Shown here one piece after another: positions 33,367 through 41,958 of a stretch of 64,000 bases of DNA (position 1 is the first letter of the stretch; every line of letters begins with the position of its first letter). The notes beneath the pieces were generated by a model. That model did no database searches and had not been told where the DNA came from. It worked only from the letters and a program-made list of their open reading frames with translations. The translations under genes were made by a program, and so were the position numbers. Location: assembly GCF_003946175.1 (NCBI RefSeq), contig NZ_RHOK01000012.1:29905-93904 (forward strand), read 5' to 3'. The DNA comes from Lacticaseibacillus suibinensis. GTDB taxonomy: Bacteria; Bacillota; Bacilli; Lactobacillales; Lactobacillaceae.

Positions 33367-34935
33367 TCAGCTAGTCGTCAATGTTGTCTTGCCAGAATCA
33401 AGTCTTAGGATTCCGTCATAGTTAGCGCGTTTGACTGTCTCTAAATGATGCGTCACATGTAGAACAATGCCGGGGTACTCGCGAATCAATCGTTCCACCC
33501 TCGCTGCGTTCTCTGGGTCCAAAGCGGAAGTGACTTCATCCAAAAGCAAAATACTGCTATTGAAATATAAACTACGGGCAAAAACAATGCGTTGCTTCTG
33601 GCCTTCGGAAAGCTTTTCGCTTTCTTTGCCCATCTCACCTGCCATGCCCACACGAGCTGCGATGCGCCGTGATTGTGTTTCAGTGATTGGATTGAGAAGC
33701 GAAATGTTGGCACTAAGCGGCAAGTCAAACAACAGACGAGTCTGATCGATTAGAACAATTTGATTAACCGTTGTACCTTTCGGAAGTGTAATCGCACCAG
33801 CAGTAGGTAAAAGATTGCCCTTGATCAAGTTGAGCAGAGTGCTTTTCCCCGCTCCAGAATCACCAACTATCAAGTAGTGCTTCCCCGCCTCGAAAGTAGC
33901 CGTAACCGCATCTAAAATTAACTGGCCATCCACAGCATAGTGCAATTCCTTTAACTTCAACTCAGAGGTTACACCAGCAAGTGGGACGACTGTTGTTTCG
34001 ACCGCAGGTTTAAGTATCGGCGCCACCTCATCAAGCACCGGTGCCGTACTCAGCAGTTGCTTAAGGGCATCAGCAATTTGTTGGATGGGCAGCACCAGAT
34101 TTTCACTCAGTTGCAAAACGGCCGCAATCGTCCCCACTGTGATAATAGCTTGCGCTGCTCGGATTGCTCCCACAGTCAAAATCAACACCGCGCTCAGATA
34201 AAACGCCGCCCCACTCAAGACATTGACAAATGCGTTTTGTCGACTAAAGTTTAAATATGTTTTTTCGTAACTCCGATTGGCGTGATTAAATCGACTCCGA
34301 AACAAACCGCCGACGCCAAAATTATGAATGACCGCATGCCCAGTAGCAAGGTCATTAAAAGCGCGCAAACTTTCGGACTGTTGATTCAAATACATCCGCT
34401 TTCGATAGGTTAAGCTTCGCCTAAAGCAAAATGGCAGAATTAACGGTAAAATCGCGGTGATGAGCGTAAGTCCCATTAGTACGGGGTCTAGAACGGTCAA
34501 CACAAGTAAACTACCCGCCAAGCCTAAGCCCCCTTGATAGAGGCGTAGCAGTGGCGCGTAGAAATCATCGCTAATCGTCGGAATTTCATTATTGTAAACA
34601 TTACGATAATGATTTATTTCAGCGCCTCTAAAATGCCTAGGCAGCAACTTCACCAAATGGGCAACCAACGCGGCCTTCATTCCTGCCTCCTGGTGAACTC
34701 GGAAAGCACTTTGAAAATATTGGGCAAAAAAGTCACTGACCGTAATCGCCAGTGCACAGGCTAAATAAGCTAAACATTTTTGACCAATTACACCCAGGTT
34801 TTTCTGGGTCGCAGCATCAATGATCTGCTTCGTCAACACTGCTGGTATGACTGCCAACAACTGAGTACTGGCAATCGTAATCAACGCCAGCCAAAACCAG
34901 GGTTGGTTTAGAACAGGTTTCAACCTTTCTTTCAC
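33367..34935 (-). CDS. ABC exporter half-transporter, low-GC, likely acquired
   Basis: This 522-residue protein joins a membrane domain (about residues 1-300, five or six helices) with an ATPase domain: Walker A VGDSGAGKSTLL, signature LSEGQKQR, Walker B ILLLDEVTSALD and H-loop HVTHH, all intact. GTG 34935 has GGGAGG about ten bases upstream; the longer open frame back to 35124 overlaps the end of the next gene. It is visibly AT-richer than its neighbours and uses codons such as TTA, AAA and ATT more freely, which suggests horizontal transfer. A homodimeric exporter is likely; substrate unknown. Confidence 0.82.
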   Translation of the reverse strand: MKERLKPVLNQPWFWLALITIASTQLLAVIPAVLTKQIIDAATQKNLGVIGQKCLAYLACALAITVSDFFAQYFQSAFRVHQEAGMKAALVAHLVKLLPRHFRGAEINHYRNVYNNEIPTISDDFYAPLLRLYQGGLGLAGSLLVLTVLDPVLMGLTLITAILPLILPFCFRRSLTYRKRMYLNQQSESLRAFNDLATGHAVIHNFGVGGLFRSRFNHANRSYEKTYLNFSRQNAFVNVLSGAAFYLSAVLILTVGAIRAAQAIITVGTIAAVLQLSENLVLPIQQIADALKQLLSTAPVLDEVAPILKPAVETTVVPLAGVTSELKLKELHYAVDGQLILDAVTATFEAGKHYLIVGDSGAGKSTLLNLIKGNLLPTAGAITLPKGTTVNQIVLIDQTRLLFDLPLSANISLLNPITETQSRRIAARVGMAGEMGKESEKLSEGQKQRIVFARSLYFNSSILLLDEVTSALDPENAARVERLIREYPGIVLHVTHHLETVKRANYDGILRLDSGKTTLTTS

Positions 34936-35041
34936 TTTGGTCGCCTCCCTCCCATTACGATAAATGTACAGCTTAGGGCATGAAAACAACAAGCCTATTC
35001 TGTGAATCGCGAAACAATGCCAATCAACAGACTGCCTAATT

Positions 35042-36829
35042 TCAGGCTTGGTCAAATTGACTATTGTACAGCCTAGTGTAGGCCCCATTTTGAGCCAAGA
35101 GCTGCTCATGCGTGCCGCGCTCAATCACGCGGCCGTGATCGATCACCAGAATTTGGTCCGCATGCTGAATGGTGGACAGCCGGTGGGCAATGACAAAGCT
35201 GGTTTTGTCCTGCATCAATGCGGTCATCGCGTGCTGGACATCGGCTTCCGTGTTGGAGTCAATCGAAGCCGTGGCTTCGTCCAGCACCAACACCGGCGCC
35301 TTGGCGATAAAGGCCCGCGCAATGCTGAGCAGCTGCCGCTGGCCTTGCGAAAGGTTGTGCGCATTTTCGGTCAGTACGGTGTCGTAACCTGCTGGTAGCT
35401 GGCGAATGAAGCCATCCGCGTGCGCATTTTGCGCCGCTTCAATCACCTCAGCATCGCTGGCTGTGGCGCGGCCGAGGCGAATGTTTTCCTTGATGGACAG
35501 GGAAAACATGAACGGCTCTTGTTGCACGACCGTGATCAACCGGCGCAAATCGGCACGGCGAATCGCAGCCACATCCCGCCCGTCCAACAGCACCCGACCG
35601 TGTTGCAACGGATACAAATTGGTGAGCAAATTCATGATGGTCGTCTTGCCTGCGCCAGTTTCGCCTACCAGTGCCACCATCTGCCCAGCCTTGGCGGTTA
35701 GATTAATATCGCGCAAAATCGGCCGCGTATCATAGGCAAAATCCACATGGTCAAACGTGACATTGCCTTGGGTGGCGGTCACCGCCACCGCATCTGCACG
35801 ATCCTGCTCCCGCGGCGCATCAATCACTTCAAAAATCCGCTCGGCGGAAGCCAACGATAGCTGCAAGGTGTTGACCAAATCCAAAATATTATTGATGGGT
35901 CCAGTGAAGTTCCGCAGATAAATCAAAAACGTGAAGATCACCCCGACCGTAATGCCGCCGCGCCCAGCCAGAATGGACCAGGCACCGACAAAGGTGATCA
36001 GCAGATAGGCCACGTTATTGGTGGCATTATTGATAGGGCCAAGAATGCTACTGAAGGCCTGCGCGCGAAACGCCGCGTTGGTATAGGTTTCATTTGTGGC
36101 ATCAAACTTCGCAAGCGTCGCCGCCTGGTGGTCAAACAGTTGCACCACCTGCTTTCCAGACACATTTTCTTCAATCTGACTGTTGAGCTCCCCGAGTGCC
36201 TGTTGCTGGGTCACAAACGCCTGCTGGGTGACCTTGGCCACTGCGCGGGTGACCAGGTAAGTCACGCCAGAGCTCAAAAGCGCAATCAGCGTCAGCAGCG
36301 GCGAGAGGATCAGCATCGCCGCCCCCATCCCAATCACTGAGATAATCCCAGTGAAGAGCTGGACAAAAGTCTGCATCATCGCGGTATTAATGTTGTCCAC
36401 GTCATTGGTCAGCCGGCTCATCACATCCCCATTGTCATGGGTGTCAAAATACCGCATGGGTAGCCGTTGCAGATTGGCAAAAATATCATGGCGAATGCGG
36501 GCCGAAGCCTGCTGCGCGACCTTGATGATCACCGCATTTTGAAAATACGTGAACACGCTGCTTAGCGCATACATCCCGGCCAACAGTCCGCAAATGATAA
36601 AGAGTAAAGGCAGCTTGGCCCGGGTGAGAAACTGGTCAATCACCACCCCGTTGACCCGGTTGCCGATAATCGTCGCCGCGGTGGTGAACACTGTCAGGCC
36701 GAACACCACCAGCAAGCGGCCTTTGGCAAAGCCCAAGTAGCCCAAAATCCGGCGGGTCGTTTGCCGCCAGTTTGTCAGTTGCACTTTTTCTTGATGCAGG
36801 CGCCTTGGCCCGCGGCGATTAATCATCAT
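35042..36829 (-). CDS. ABC exporter subunit, catalytic (LmrD-like)
   Basis: This 595-residue half-transporter has six hydrophobic helices followed by an ATPase domain with Walker A VGETGAGKTTIM, signature LSQGQRQL, Walker B VLVLDEATASID with its catalytic Glu, and H-loop IAHRLST. It overlaps the preceding gene by about 11-20 bases, so the two are translated together. The partner has a degenerate ATP site, so this subunit supplies the consensus residues. By analogy with LmrCD and BmrCD it exports multiple drugs; substrate not shown. The exact start (ATG 36829, or GTG 36838) is open. Confidence 0.85.
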   Translation of the reverse strand: MMINRRGPRRLHQEKVQLTNWRQTTRRILGYLGFAKGRLLVVFGLTVFTTAATIIGNRVNGVVIDQFLTRAKLPLLFIICGLLAGMYALSSVFTYFQNAVIIKVAQQASARIRHDIFANLQRLPMRYFDTHDNGDVMSRLTNDVDNINTAMMQTFVQLFTGIISVIGMGAAMLILSPLLTLIALLSSGVTYLVTRAVAKVTQQAFVTQQQALGELNSQIEENVSGKQVVQLFDHQAATLAKFDATNETYTNAAFRAQAFSSILGPINNATNNVAYLLITFVGAWSILAGRGGITVGVIFTFLIYLRNFTGPINNILDLVNTLQLSLASAERIFEVIDAPREQDRADAVAVTATQGNVTFDHVDFAYDTRPILRDINLTAKAGQMVALVGETGAGKTTIMNLLTNLYPLQHGRVLLDGRDVAAIRRADLRRLITVVQQEPFMFSLSIKENIRLGRATASDAEVIEAAQNAHADGFIRQLPAGYDTVLTENAHNLSQGQRQLLSIARAFIAKAPVLVLDEATASIDSNTEADVQHAMTALMQDKTSFVIAHRLSTIQHADQILVIDHGRVIERGTHEQLLAQNGAYTRLYNSQFDQA

Positions 36830-38543
36830 AGCGCCCACCGCCTAACTGCGTTTGCACCAGCTGAGCATAAAATGGCGACTGTTTGACCAGGGCCTCATGC
36901 GAACCGGCAGCCGTGATGCGCCCCTCTTCTAGCACGAGGATTTGATCGCAGTGCATGATGTTAGTCACGCGCTGCGAGATGATGACCGTGGTCCGGTCGT
37001 GCCGCGTTTGGGTAAGCTGGGCCTGAATGGCGGCGTTGGTGGTTTGATCCACCGCACTGGTCGCATCGTCCAGCACCAAAATATCGGCATCTGGCACCGC
37101 CGCGCGGGCGATGTTTAGCCGCTGCCGCTGACCGCCAGAAAAGTTCTTGCCGCTTTGTTCCACTGGTGCCTCGTATTGCGCCGGCAGCGGGTCAATAAAG
37201 CTCGTGGCAGCCGCTACCGTTGCGCCGGCCGAGAGCTGGGCCTGATCAGCCTCAGGCGCCCCAAACCGTAAATTAGAGGCAATCGTGCCAGAAAACAGCA
37301 TCGCTTCTTGCGTCGCCACGGTGACTTTGTGATGGAGTGCCGCCAAGTCGAGCTGCTGAATATCCACCCCACCGACTGCGATAGTGCCTTGATAATCATC
37401 GAAGGCGCGGGTCAACAGGTTAATCACTGACGACTTACCGCTGCCGGTGGTGCCGATGATGCCTAACCACTGCCCGGCTGGCACGGTGAAGGTGATATCG
37501 TCCAAAATTGGGCGGCTTTGTTGATACCCAAAGGTGACATGGTCAAACGTAATCGCGCTACCCGCCGGCGCATTGCTAGCAGAGCCGACTGGCACTTCAC
37601 CGGTGGCTTCGGCAAGCACTGCCTGCACCCGGGCCGCCGAGGTGATGGCGCGAGAAAAAGCCGTGATGATGTTGACGGTCATCACCATCGCGTTGGTGAT
37701 TTGAATCATGTAATTCACAAACGCAATGATTTGCCCATCCAAAATCACGCCATTAACGTCCAGTTGGCCGCCGTAAGCCAGCGCCACCACCACGCCTAGG
37801 TTCAGCGCCAGTTGGATGATGGGGCTGAGCGGCACCGTGGCCAAAGAGGCGCGAATGCTACTATCCAGCAAGTCCGCGTTCGCCTGGTTGAACTGTGCCA
37901 GCTGGTGATCTTCCAGCGTATACGCCTTAATCGTTTTCGCCCCTTGCAAGTTCTCCCGCATCACTCGGTTCATGCCATCGACTTGCTGCTGCATGTGCGT
38001 GTACAAGGGAATGCTACGTTTCATCACGACCAAGATGAACACCGCCAAAAGCGGCATGATGATCAGCAAAATCGGTGCCAGTCGCGGTGACACAATCACG
38101 GCCATCACCATCCCGCCCAGCATCAGCATCGGTGCGCGCACCATCCCCCGCGTCACCATCATCACCAGATTTTGCATTTGGGTCACGTCATTGGTAATCC
38201 GCGTGATCAAAGTCGCCGGGGTCAGCCCACCAGCCGCTCGGCTATTCAGCGCCACCGTCAGCATATGACTGCGCAGCTTTTGCCCCATGTGCAAAGAAGC
38301 ATAGTTGCCCAGAATACCGGCGGCACTGCCGGCAGCGACCCCGATCAGAGCAAACATCAGCATTAAAAGCGAGGTGCGGATGACAAAGTGGAGGTCGCCT
38401 TTGGCCAAGCCATGATCGATGATATCGGACATTAAAGTGGGCTGCTGCAGATCCGAAAAGACCTCCACCAACATCACCGCTGGCGCGAGAAAAAAACACC
38501 AGCGCGCCCGCCCATGCATATGTGTCATCAATAATTTGAACAC
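36819..38543 (-). CDS. ABC exporter subunit, degenerate site (LmrC-like)
   Basis: This 574-residue half-transporter has the same fold as its downstream partner but its Walker B reads ILVLDDATSAVD, with Asp instead of the catalytic Glu, and its H-loop region reads IISQRVTNI, with Gln instead of His. Signature FSGGQRQR and Walker A GTTGSGKSS are intact. That pattern is characteristic of the non-catalytic half of heterodimeric exporters such as LmrC. GTG 38543 (VFKLLMTHMHG) has GGAGG eight bases upstream. The leader carries a promoter and an attenuator-like hairpin. Confidence 0.87.
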   Translation of the reverse strand: MFKLLMTHMHGRARWCFFLAPAVMLVEVFSDLQQPTLMSDIIDHGLAKGDLHFVIRTSLLMLMFALIGVAAGSAAGILGNYASLHMGQKLRSHMLTVALNSRAAGGLTPATLITRITNDVTQMQNLVMMVTRGMVRAPMLMLGGMVMAVIVSPRLAPILLIIMPLLAVFILVVMKRSIPLYTHMQQQVDGMNRVMRENLQGAKTIKAYTLEDHQLAQFNQANADLLDSSIRASLATVPLSPIIQLALNLGVVVALAYGGQLDVNGVILDGQIIAFVNYMIQITNAMVMTVNIITAFSRAITSAARVQAVLAEATGEVPVGSASNAPAGSAITFDHVTFGYQQSRPILDDITFTVPAGQWLGIIGTTGSGKSSVINLLTRAFDDYQGTIAVGGVDIQQLDLAALHHKVTVATQEAMLFSGTIASNLRFGAPEADQAQLSAGATVAAATSFIDPLPAQYEAPVEQSGKNFSGGQRQRLNIARAAVPDADILVLDDATSAVDQTTNAAIQAQLTQTRHDRTTVIISQRVTNIMHCDQILVLEEGRITAAGSHEALVKQSPFYAQLVQTQLGGGRYDD

Positions 38544-38556
38544 ACCAACACCTCCG

Positions 38557-38661
38557 CAAAAAAACGCCACTGATCCCGCAGCCTAGTAAGGACTAAGGAA
38601 TCCGTGGCGCGTTATGAAAAACTCATTAAAATCATGTTAGCGCTAATCATTGCGATGTCAA
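38557..38661 (-). promoter_or_regulatory. Promoter and attenuator-like hairpin upstream of the ABC exporter
   Basis: On the minus strand TTGACA (38656-38661) and TAACAT (38634-38639) are 16 bases apart. Downstream lies CGCCACGGAT ... ATCAGTGGCG, an imperfect hairpin (about 38566-38609) ending in seven T right before the GGAGG of the exporter gene. The terminator sits between promoter and start codon, so it can act as an attenuator. A tiny ATG-AGT-TTT-TCA-TAA frame lies near the transcript start but lacks a ribosome site. Confidence 0.6.
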
Positions 38662-38693
38662 CTCATTTGACCCTCCCCAGCGACAGATTCCAG

Positions 38694-38722
38694 TTGGCAA
38701 ACGTCAGGCAACTTGCTATAAT
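38694..38722 (+). promoter_or_regulatory. Promoter of the first tRNA-Leu gene
   Basis: TTGGCA (38694-38699) and TATAAT (38717-38722) with a 17-base spacer, ending 12 bases before the tRNA. Confidence 0.75.
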
Positions 38723-38734
38723 ACTAATGTTGTC

Positions 38735-38818
38735 GCCGCAATGGCGGAATTGGCAGACGCGCAGTGTTCAGGTCGCTGTATGGTTATCCATGTGCAGGTT
38801 CGACTCCTGTTTGCGGCA
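38735..38818 (+). tRNA. tRNA-Leu (CAG), copy 1
   Basis: The 84-base sequence folds as a class II tRNA: acceptor GCCGCAA/TTGCGGC plus discriminator A, anticodon stem CAGTG/CGCTG and loop TTCAGGT with anticodon CAG, and a long variable arm. It reads CUG codons. CCA is not encoded. It is identical to the copy at 47627-47710. Confidence 0.96.
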
Positions 38819-38825
38819 GCAGATA

Positions 38826-38862
38826 AGCCCCTCACTAACTTCGGTTGGTGAGGGGCTTTTTT
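38826..38862 (+). terminator. Rho-independent terminator after tRNA-Leu copy 1
   Basis: AGCCCCTCAC pairs with GGTGAGGGGCT and is followed by six T. Confidence 0.85.
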
Positions 38863-38865
38863 CGG

Positions 38866-38898
38866 ACGGCTAAGTGCGACGGTCTTCGCAGCCTACCA
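38866..38898 (-). repeat. Short fragment of repeat family A
   Basis: Read on the minus strand GGTAGGCTGCGAAGACCGTC and GCACTTAGC match the first third of family A (AGGCTGCGAAGACGGGCGC, TTAGC). It sits between the tRNA and opp terminators. Confidence 0.5.
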
Positions 38899-38923
38899 AA
38901 AAAGCCCGCGCAATTGCGCGGGC
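38898..38923 (-). terminator. Rho-independent terminator of the opp operon
   Basis: The perfect 20-base palindrome GCCCGCGCAATTGCGCGGGC (38904-38923) is followed on the minus strand by six T, 29 bases after the oppF stop. Confidence 0.85.
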
Positions 38924-38951
38924 CTGAGCATCCAGAGGGGACCAGATGCGA

Positions 38952-39902
38952 TTAGATTTGGCCTTGTTCGTGCAGCTCCTTCTTGTAGCGAGCTTCTTCT
39001 TCTTCGTTGCAGTACACGAAGTGGCCAGGTTTGATTTCGACAAACTTCGGCTTGTCGGTTTCATAGTGGTGCATGTTCGGATCATAAACATAAGACTTGC
39101 GCGTCTTCGCCAGCTGCGGATCCGGTACCGGCACCGCAGACAGTAAAGCTTCGGTGTACGGGTGGATAGGGTTGGTGAACAACTCTTCCGTTTCCGCCAG
39201 TTCCAAAATCCGGCCGGCGCGGATAACCGCGATCCGATCAGAAATGAAACGCACAACCGACAAGTCATGGGCAATGAACAAGTAAGTAACGCCCTGTTCA
39301 CGCTGGAACTTCTTCAGCAAGTTCAGCACCTGGGCGCGAATTGACACGTCCAAGGCCGAAATCGGTTCGTCCGCTACCACCAGGTCTGGTTCCATGATCA
39401 GCGCGCGGGCAATCCCGATCCGCTGCCGCTGGCCACCGGAGAATTCATGGGGATAACGGTACAGCTGTTCTGGCAGCAAGCCGACTTCTTCCAGCATCGT
39501 GCGGACTTTCTTGATGCGGTCTTCTTCGGAGTCGAACAAGCCGTAGTTGTACAAGCCTTCAGAAATGATGTAGTCAACGGTGGCCCGGTCGTTCAAGGAA
39601 GCCGATGGGTCCTGGAAAATCATCTGAATTTTGCGTTCGATTTCGTGCTTGCGCTTTTCCGAGATTTTACCGTTAATTTGTTGGCCTTCAAAGGTAATCG
39701 TCCCATTGGAGGTCGAGTTGATACCTAAAATGGCACGGCCAATGGTGGTTTTACCAGAACCGGATTCACCAACCAACGAGAAGGTTTCGCCTTTAAAAAT
39801 GTCAAAGTTGACATCTTGCACGGCGACAAACTTATCTTTGCCGGCGCCAAAAGAAATTTCAAGATCCTTCAGAGAGAGTAGGACGTCTTTCTTATTCTCC
39901 AT
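38952..39902 (-). CDS. oppF: Oligopeptide ABC transporter ATPase OppF
   Basis: This 316-residue ATPase energises peptide import together with OppD. Walker A is GESGSGKTT, signature FSGGQRQR, Walker [13 protein letters not shown]. The C-terminus has the usual Opp/Dpp signature ([16 protein letters not shown]) with an extra tail ending [16 protein letters not shown]. It overlaps oppD by 11 bases and is the last gene of oppABCDF. Confidence 0.95.
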   Translation of the reverse strand: MENKKDVLLSLKDLEISFGAGKDKFVAVQDVNFDIFKGETFSLVGESGSGKTTIGRAILGINSTSNGTITFEGQQINGKISEKRKHEIERKIQMIFQDPSASLNDRATVDYIISEGLYNYGLFDSEEDRIKKVRTMLEEVGLLPEQLYRYPHEFSGGQRQRIGIARALIMEPDLVVADEPISALDVSIRAQVLNLLKKFQREQGVTYLFIAHDLSVVRFISDRIAVIRAGRILELAETEELFTNPIHPYTEALLSAVPVPDPQLAKTRKSYVYDPNMHHYETDKPKFVEIKPGHFVYCNEEEEARYKKELHEQGQI

Positions 39903-40992
39903 CGCTGTCTTTCCCTCCCAAATCTAGATTTTCCAAGTGTGACGCACTCATGACCTCAGACATCCGCTCATGCAGATTCTGAATCAGCTCCGGCTTTTCA
40001 GTCTTCGGGGCCCGCGGGTCAAGCAGCCACGTCTTGGCATAGTGGGTATCTGTGACTTTGAAAAATGGCGGTTCAGCCTTGAAATCGACCTTCATTGCCC
40101 ACGGATCCCGTGGGGCAAAGGCATCACCCACAATATCTTTGTACAAAGATGGCGGGGTGCCAGGAATGGAGTAGAGTTGACCGCCGCGCTGCGCCAGTTG
40201 CGGCAGCGAAGACAGCAAGCTCCAAGTATACGGGTGCTTAGGATCGTAGAAGATCTCATCGCAAGTCCCGTATTCGATAATACGCCCAGAGTACATCACA
40301 GCAATGCGGTCAGCAATTGAAGCCACCACCCCTAGGTCATGGGTGATGAAGATAACTGTAAAGCCGTATTCTTTTTGCAGATCCTTGATCAGATCCAAGA
40401 TTTGTGCCTGAATGGTGACATCCAGCGCCGTCGTTGGTTCGTCGCAGATCAAGATGTTCGGCCGGCAAGCCAGCGCTACCGCGATGACGATCCGCTGCCG
40501 CATGCCGCCTGAATATTCGAAAGGATATTCGTTGTAACGGTCTGCCGCATTCGGAATACCAGTGCGGTTCATCAAGTCGATAGCCAATTTCTTGGCTTCC
40601 GCCTTGCTCTTGTGCTGGTGCTTAACGATAACTTCGGCAATCTGCGAGCCAATCGTCCGAATCGGATCCAGTGAAGTCATTGGGTCTTGGAAAATCGTGG
40701 CGATTTCGTTCCCCCGAATGCCTTCCCACTGCTTATCTTTCTTCAGTTCTTCGAGGTGCTTGCCGTTGTAGACAATGGTCCCACCGGCAATTTCCCCGTT
40801 TTCTTCCAGCATCCCAGTAAACGTCTTGGTCAAAACCGACTTGCCCGAGCCGGATTCACCAACGATTGCCAGGACTTCGCCTTCATAAAGATCCATTGAA
40901 ACATGATGAATCGCCTTCAGCACCTGCCCACGAACGTGGAAGTGCACAGAGAGGTCATCAACTTCTAGAATTTTTTTACGTTCTTCACTCAT
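39892..40992 (-). CDS. oppD: Oligopeptide ABC transporter ATPase OppD
   Basis: This 366-residue ATPase has Walker [11 protein letters not shown], signature YSGGMRQR, Walker [13 protein letters not shown] and the C-terminal peptide-transporter segment [19 protein letters not shown]. It lies 15 bases after oppC and overlaps oppF. Confidence 0.95.
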   Translation of the reverse strand: MSEERKKILEVDDLSVHFHVRGQVLKAIHHVSMDLYEGEVLAIVGESGSGKSVLTKTFTGMLEENGEIAGGTIVYNGKHLEELKKDKQWEGIRGNEIATIFQDPMTSLDPIRTIGSQIAEVIVKHQHKSKAEAKKLAIDLMNRTGIPNAADRYNEYPFEYSGGMRQRIVIAVALACRPNILICDEPTTALDVTIQAQILDLIKDLQKEYGFTVIFITHDLGVVASIADRIAVMYSGRIIEYGTCDEIFYDPKHPYTWSLLSSLPQLAQRGGQLYSIPGTPPSLYKDIVGDAFAPRDPWAMKVDFKAEPPFFKVTDTHYAKTWLLDPRAPKTEKPELIQNLHERMSEVMSASHLENLDLGGKDSDGE

Positions 40993-41007
40993 CGTTGTTC
41001 CCCCTCT

Positions 41008-41955
41008 TTACATGTGAGTTCTTGGATCTGACGCATCAGCAAGGCGCTGGCCAACCAGGTACAAGGAAACCGCGATCAAAGCCAGAACCAACACTGGCAG
41101 CCAGAACAGGTATGGATAGCTGACAATGTAGGGTGCGTAAGTTTGAATCAAGCGACCCAAGGATGGCACCGAGGCATTCAGCCCGACACCCAAGAAGGAC
41201 AGGAACACTTCATATGAAATGAAGGATGGCAAGGACAGCGAAATCTGCGTCACAATGACTGAGGTCAGATAAGGCATGATATTGCGAATGACCATGCGGC
41301 CCAGCCCTGTCCCCAGAGTCTTGGAGGCAATGTTGTATTCGCGGTCACGCATAATCATAACCTGAACGCGGATGAAGTAGGCAGTGCCTAGCCAGCCGGT
41401 AACAGTCATGGCAAAAATCAAGTTCCAGAACCCATTCCCGAAGGAGTAGGACAGAACGATGATAATCAGCAGTTGTGGCACGTTGGAAATCACGTTATAA
41501 ACTTCCAACATGAACCGGTCAATGCCCTTGGAAGTGCCCCAAATGGCACCCACCGCCACCCCAATCACCGTGGTGATCAAGGTTGCAATCACAGAAATCG
41601 AAATCGAGGTCTTGGCCCCGGCCCAGATGGCATCGAACAGTGATTTCCCATCACCGTCAGTCCCGAACCAATACTTGGCATTAGGCCAGTTGTAACGGGC
41701 GCCAAAGTCGTTGATGTTCGCCACATCGTTCAAGTTATACCCGGAAAACAGCGGCTGAATGAAGGACATCAGCAGGATAGCCAACATCAAGAACAGCAAG
41801 AAAATGGTCATTTTGCTGGAGAAAAACGCGCGCCCTACAGAACCCCAGTAGGAGTACTTTTCGGTATCGAGTTTTTCGGAAGCCATTTCATCGATCTTCA
41901 CCGCAGTAAAGTCGGAATCTAAAATTTCTGGTTGGTTTTGTGTGCTTTCAGCCAT
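41008..41955 (-). CDS. oppC: Oligopeptide ABC transporter permease OppC
   Basis: This 315-residue membrane protein has a long cytosolic N-terminus, one helix, an external loop and five further helices, with an EAA-type coupling loop ASKTLGTGLGRMVIRNIMPY. It pairs with OppB to form the channel. It begins three bases after the oppB stop. Confidence 0.95.
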   Translation of the reverse strand: MAESTQNQPEILDSDFTAVKIDEMASEKLDTEKYSYWGSVGRAFFSSKMTIFLLFLMLAILLMSFIQPLFSGYNLNDVANINDFGARYNWPNAKYWFGTDGDGKSLFDAIWAGAKTSISISVIATLITTVIGVAVGAIWGTSKGIDRFMLEVYNVISNVPQLLIIIVLSYSFGNGFWNLIFAMTVTGWLGTAYFIRVQVMIMRDREYNIASKTLGTGLGRMVIRNIMPYLTSVIVTQISLSLPSFISYEVFLSFLGVGLNASVPSLGRLIQTYAPYIVSYPYLFWLPVLVLALIAVSLYLVGQRLADASDPRTHM

Positions 41956-41958
41956 TCT

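Noticed and set aside
33367..38543. Bacteriocin export locus
   Set aside because: No leader-peptide gene with a double glycine, no C39 peptidase domain and no immunity gene are visible nearby.
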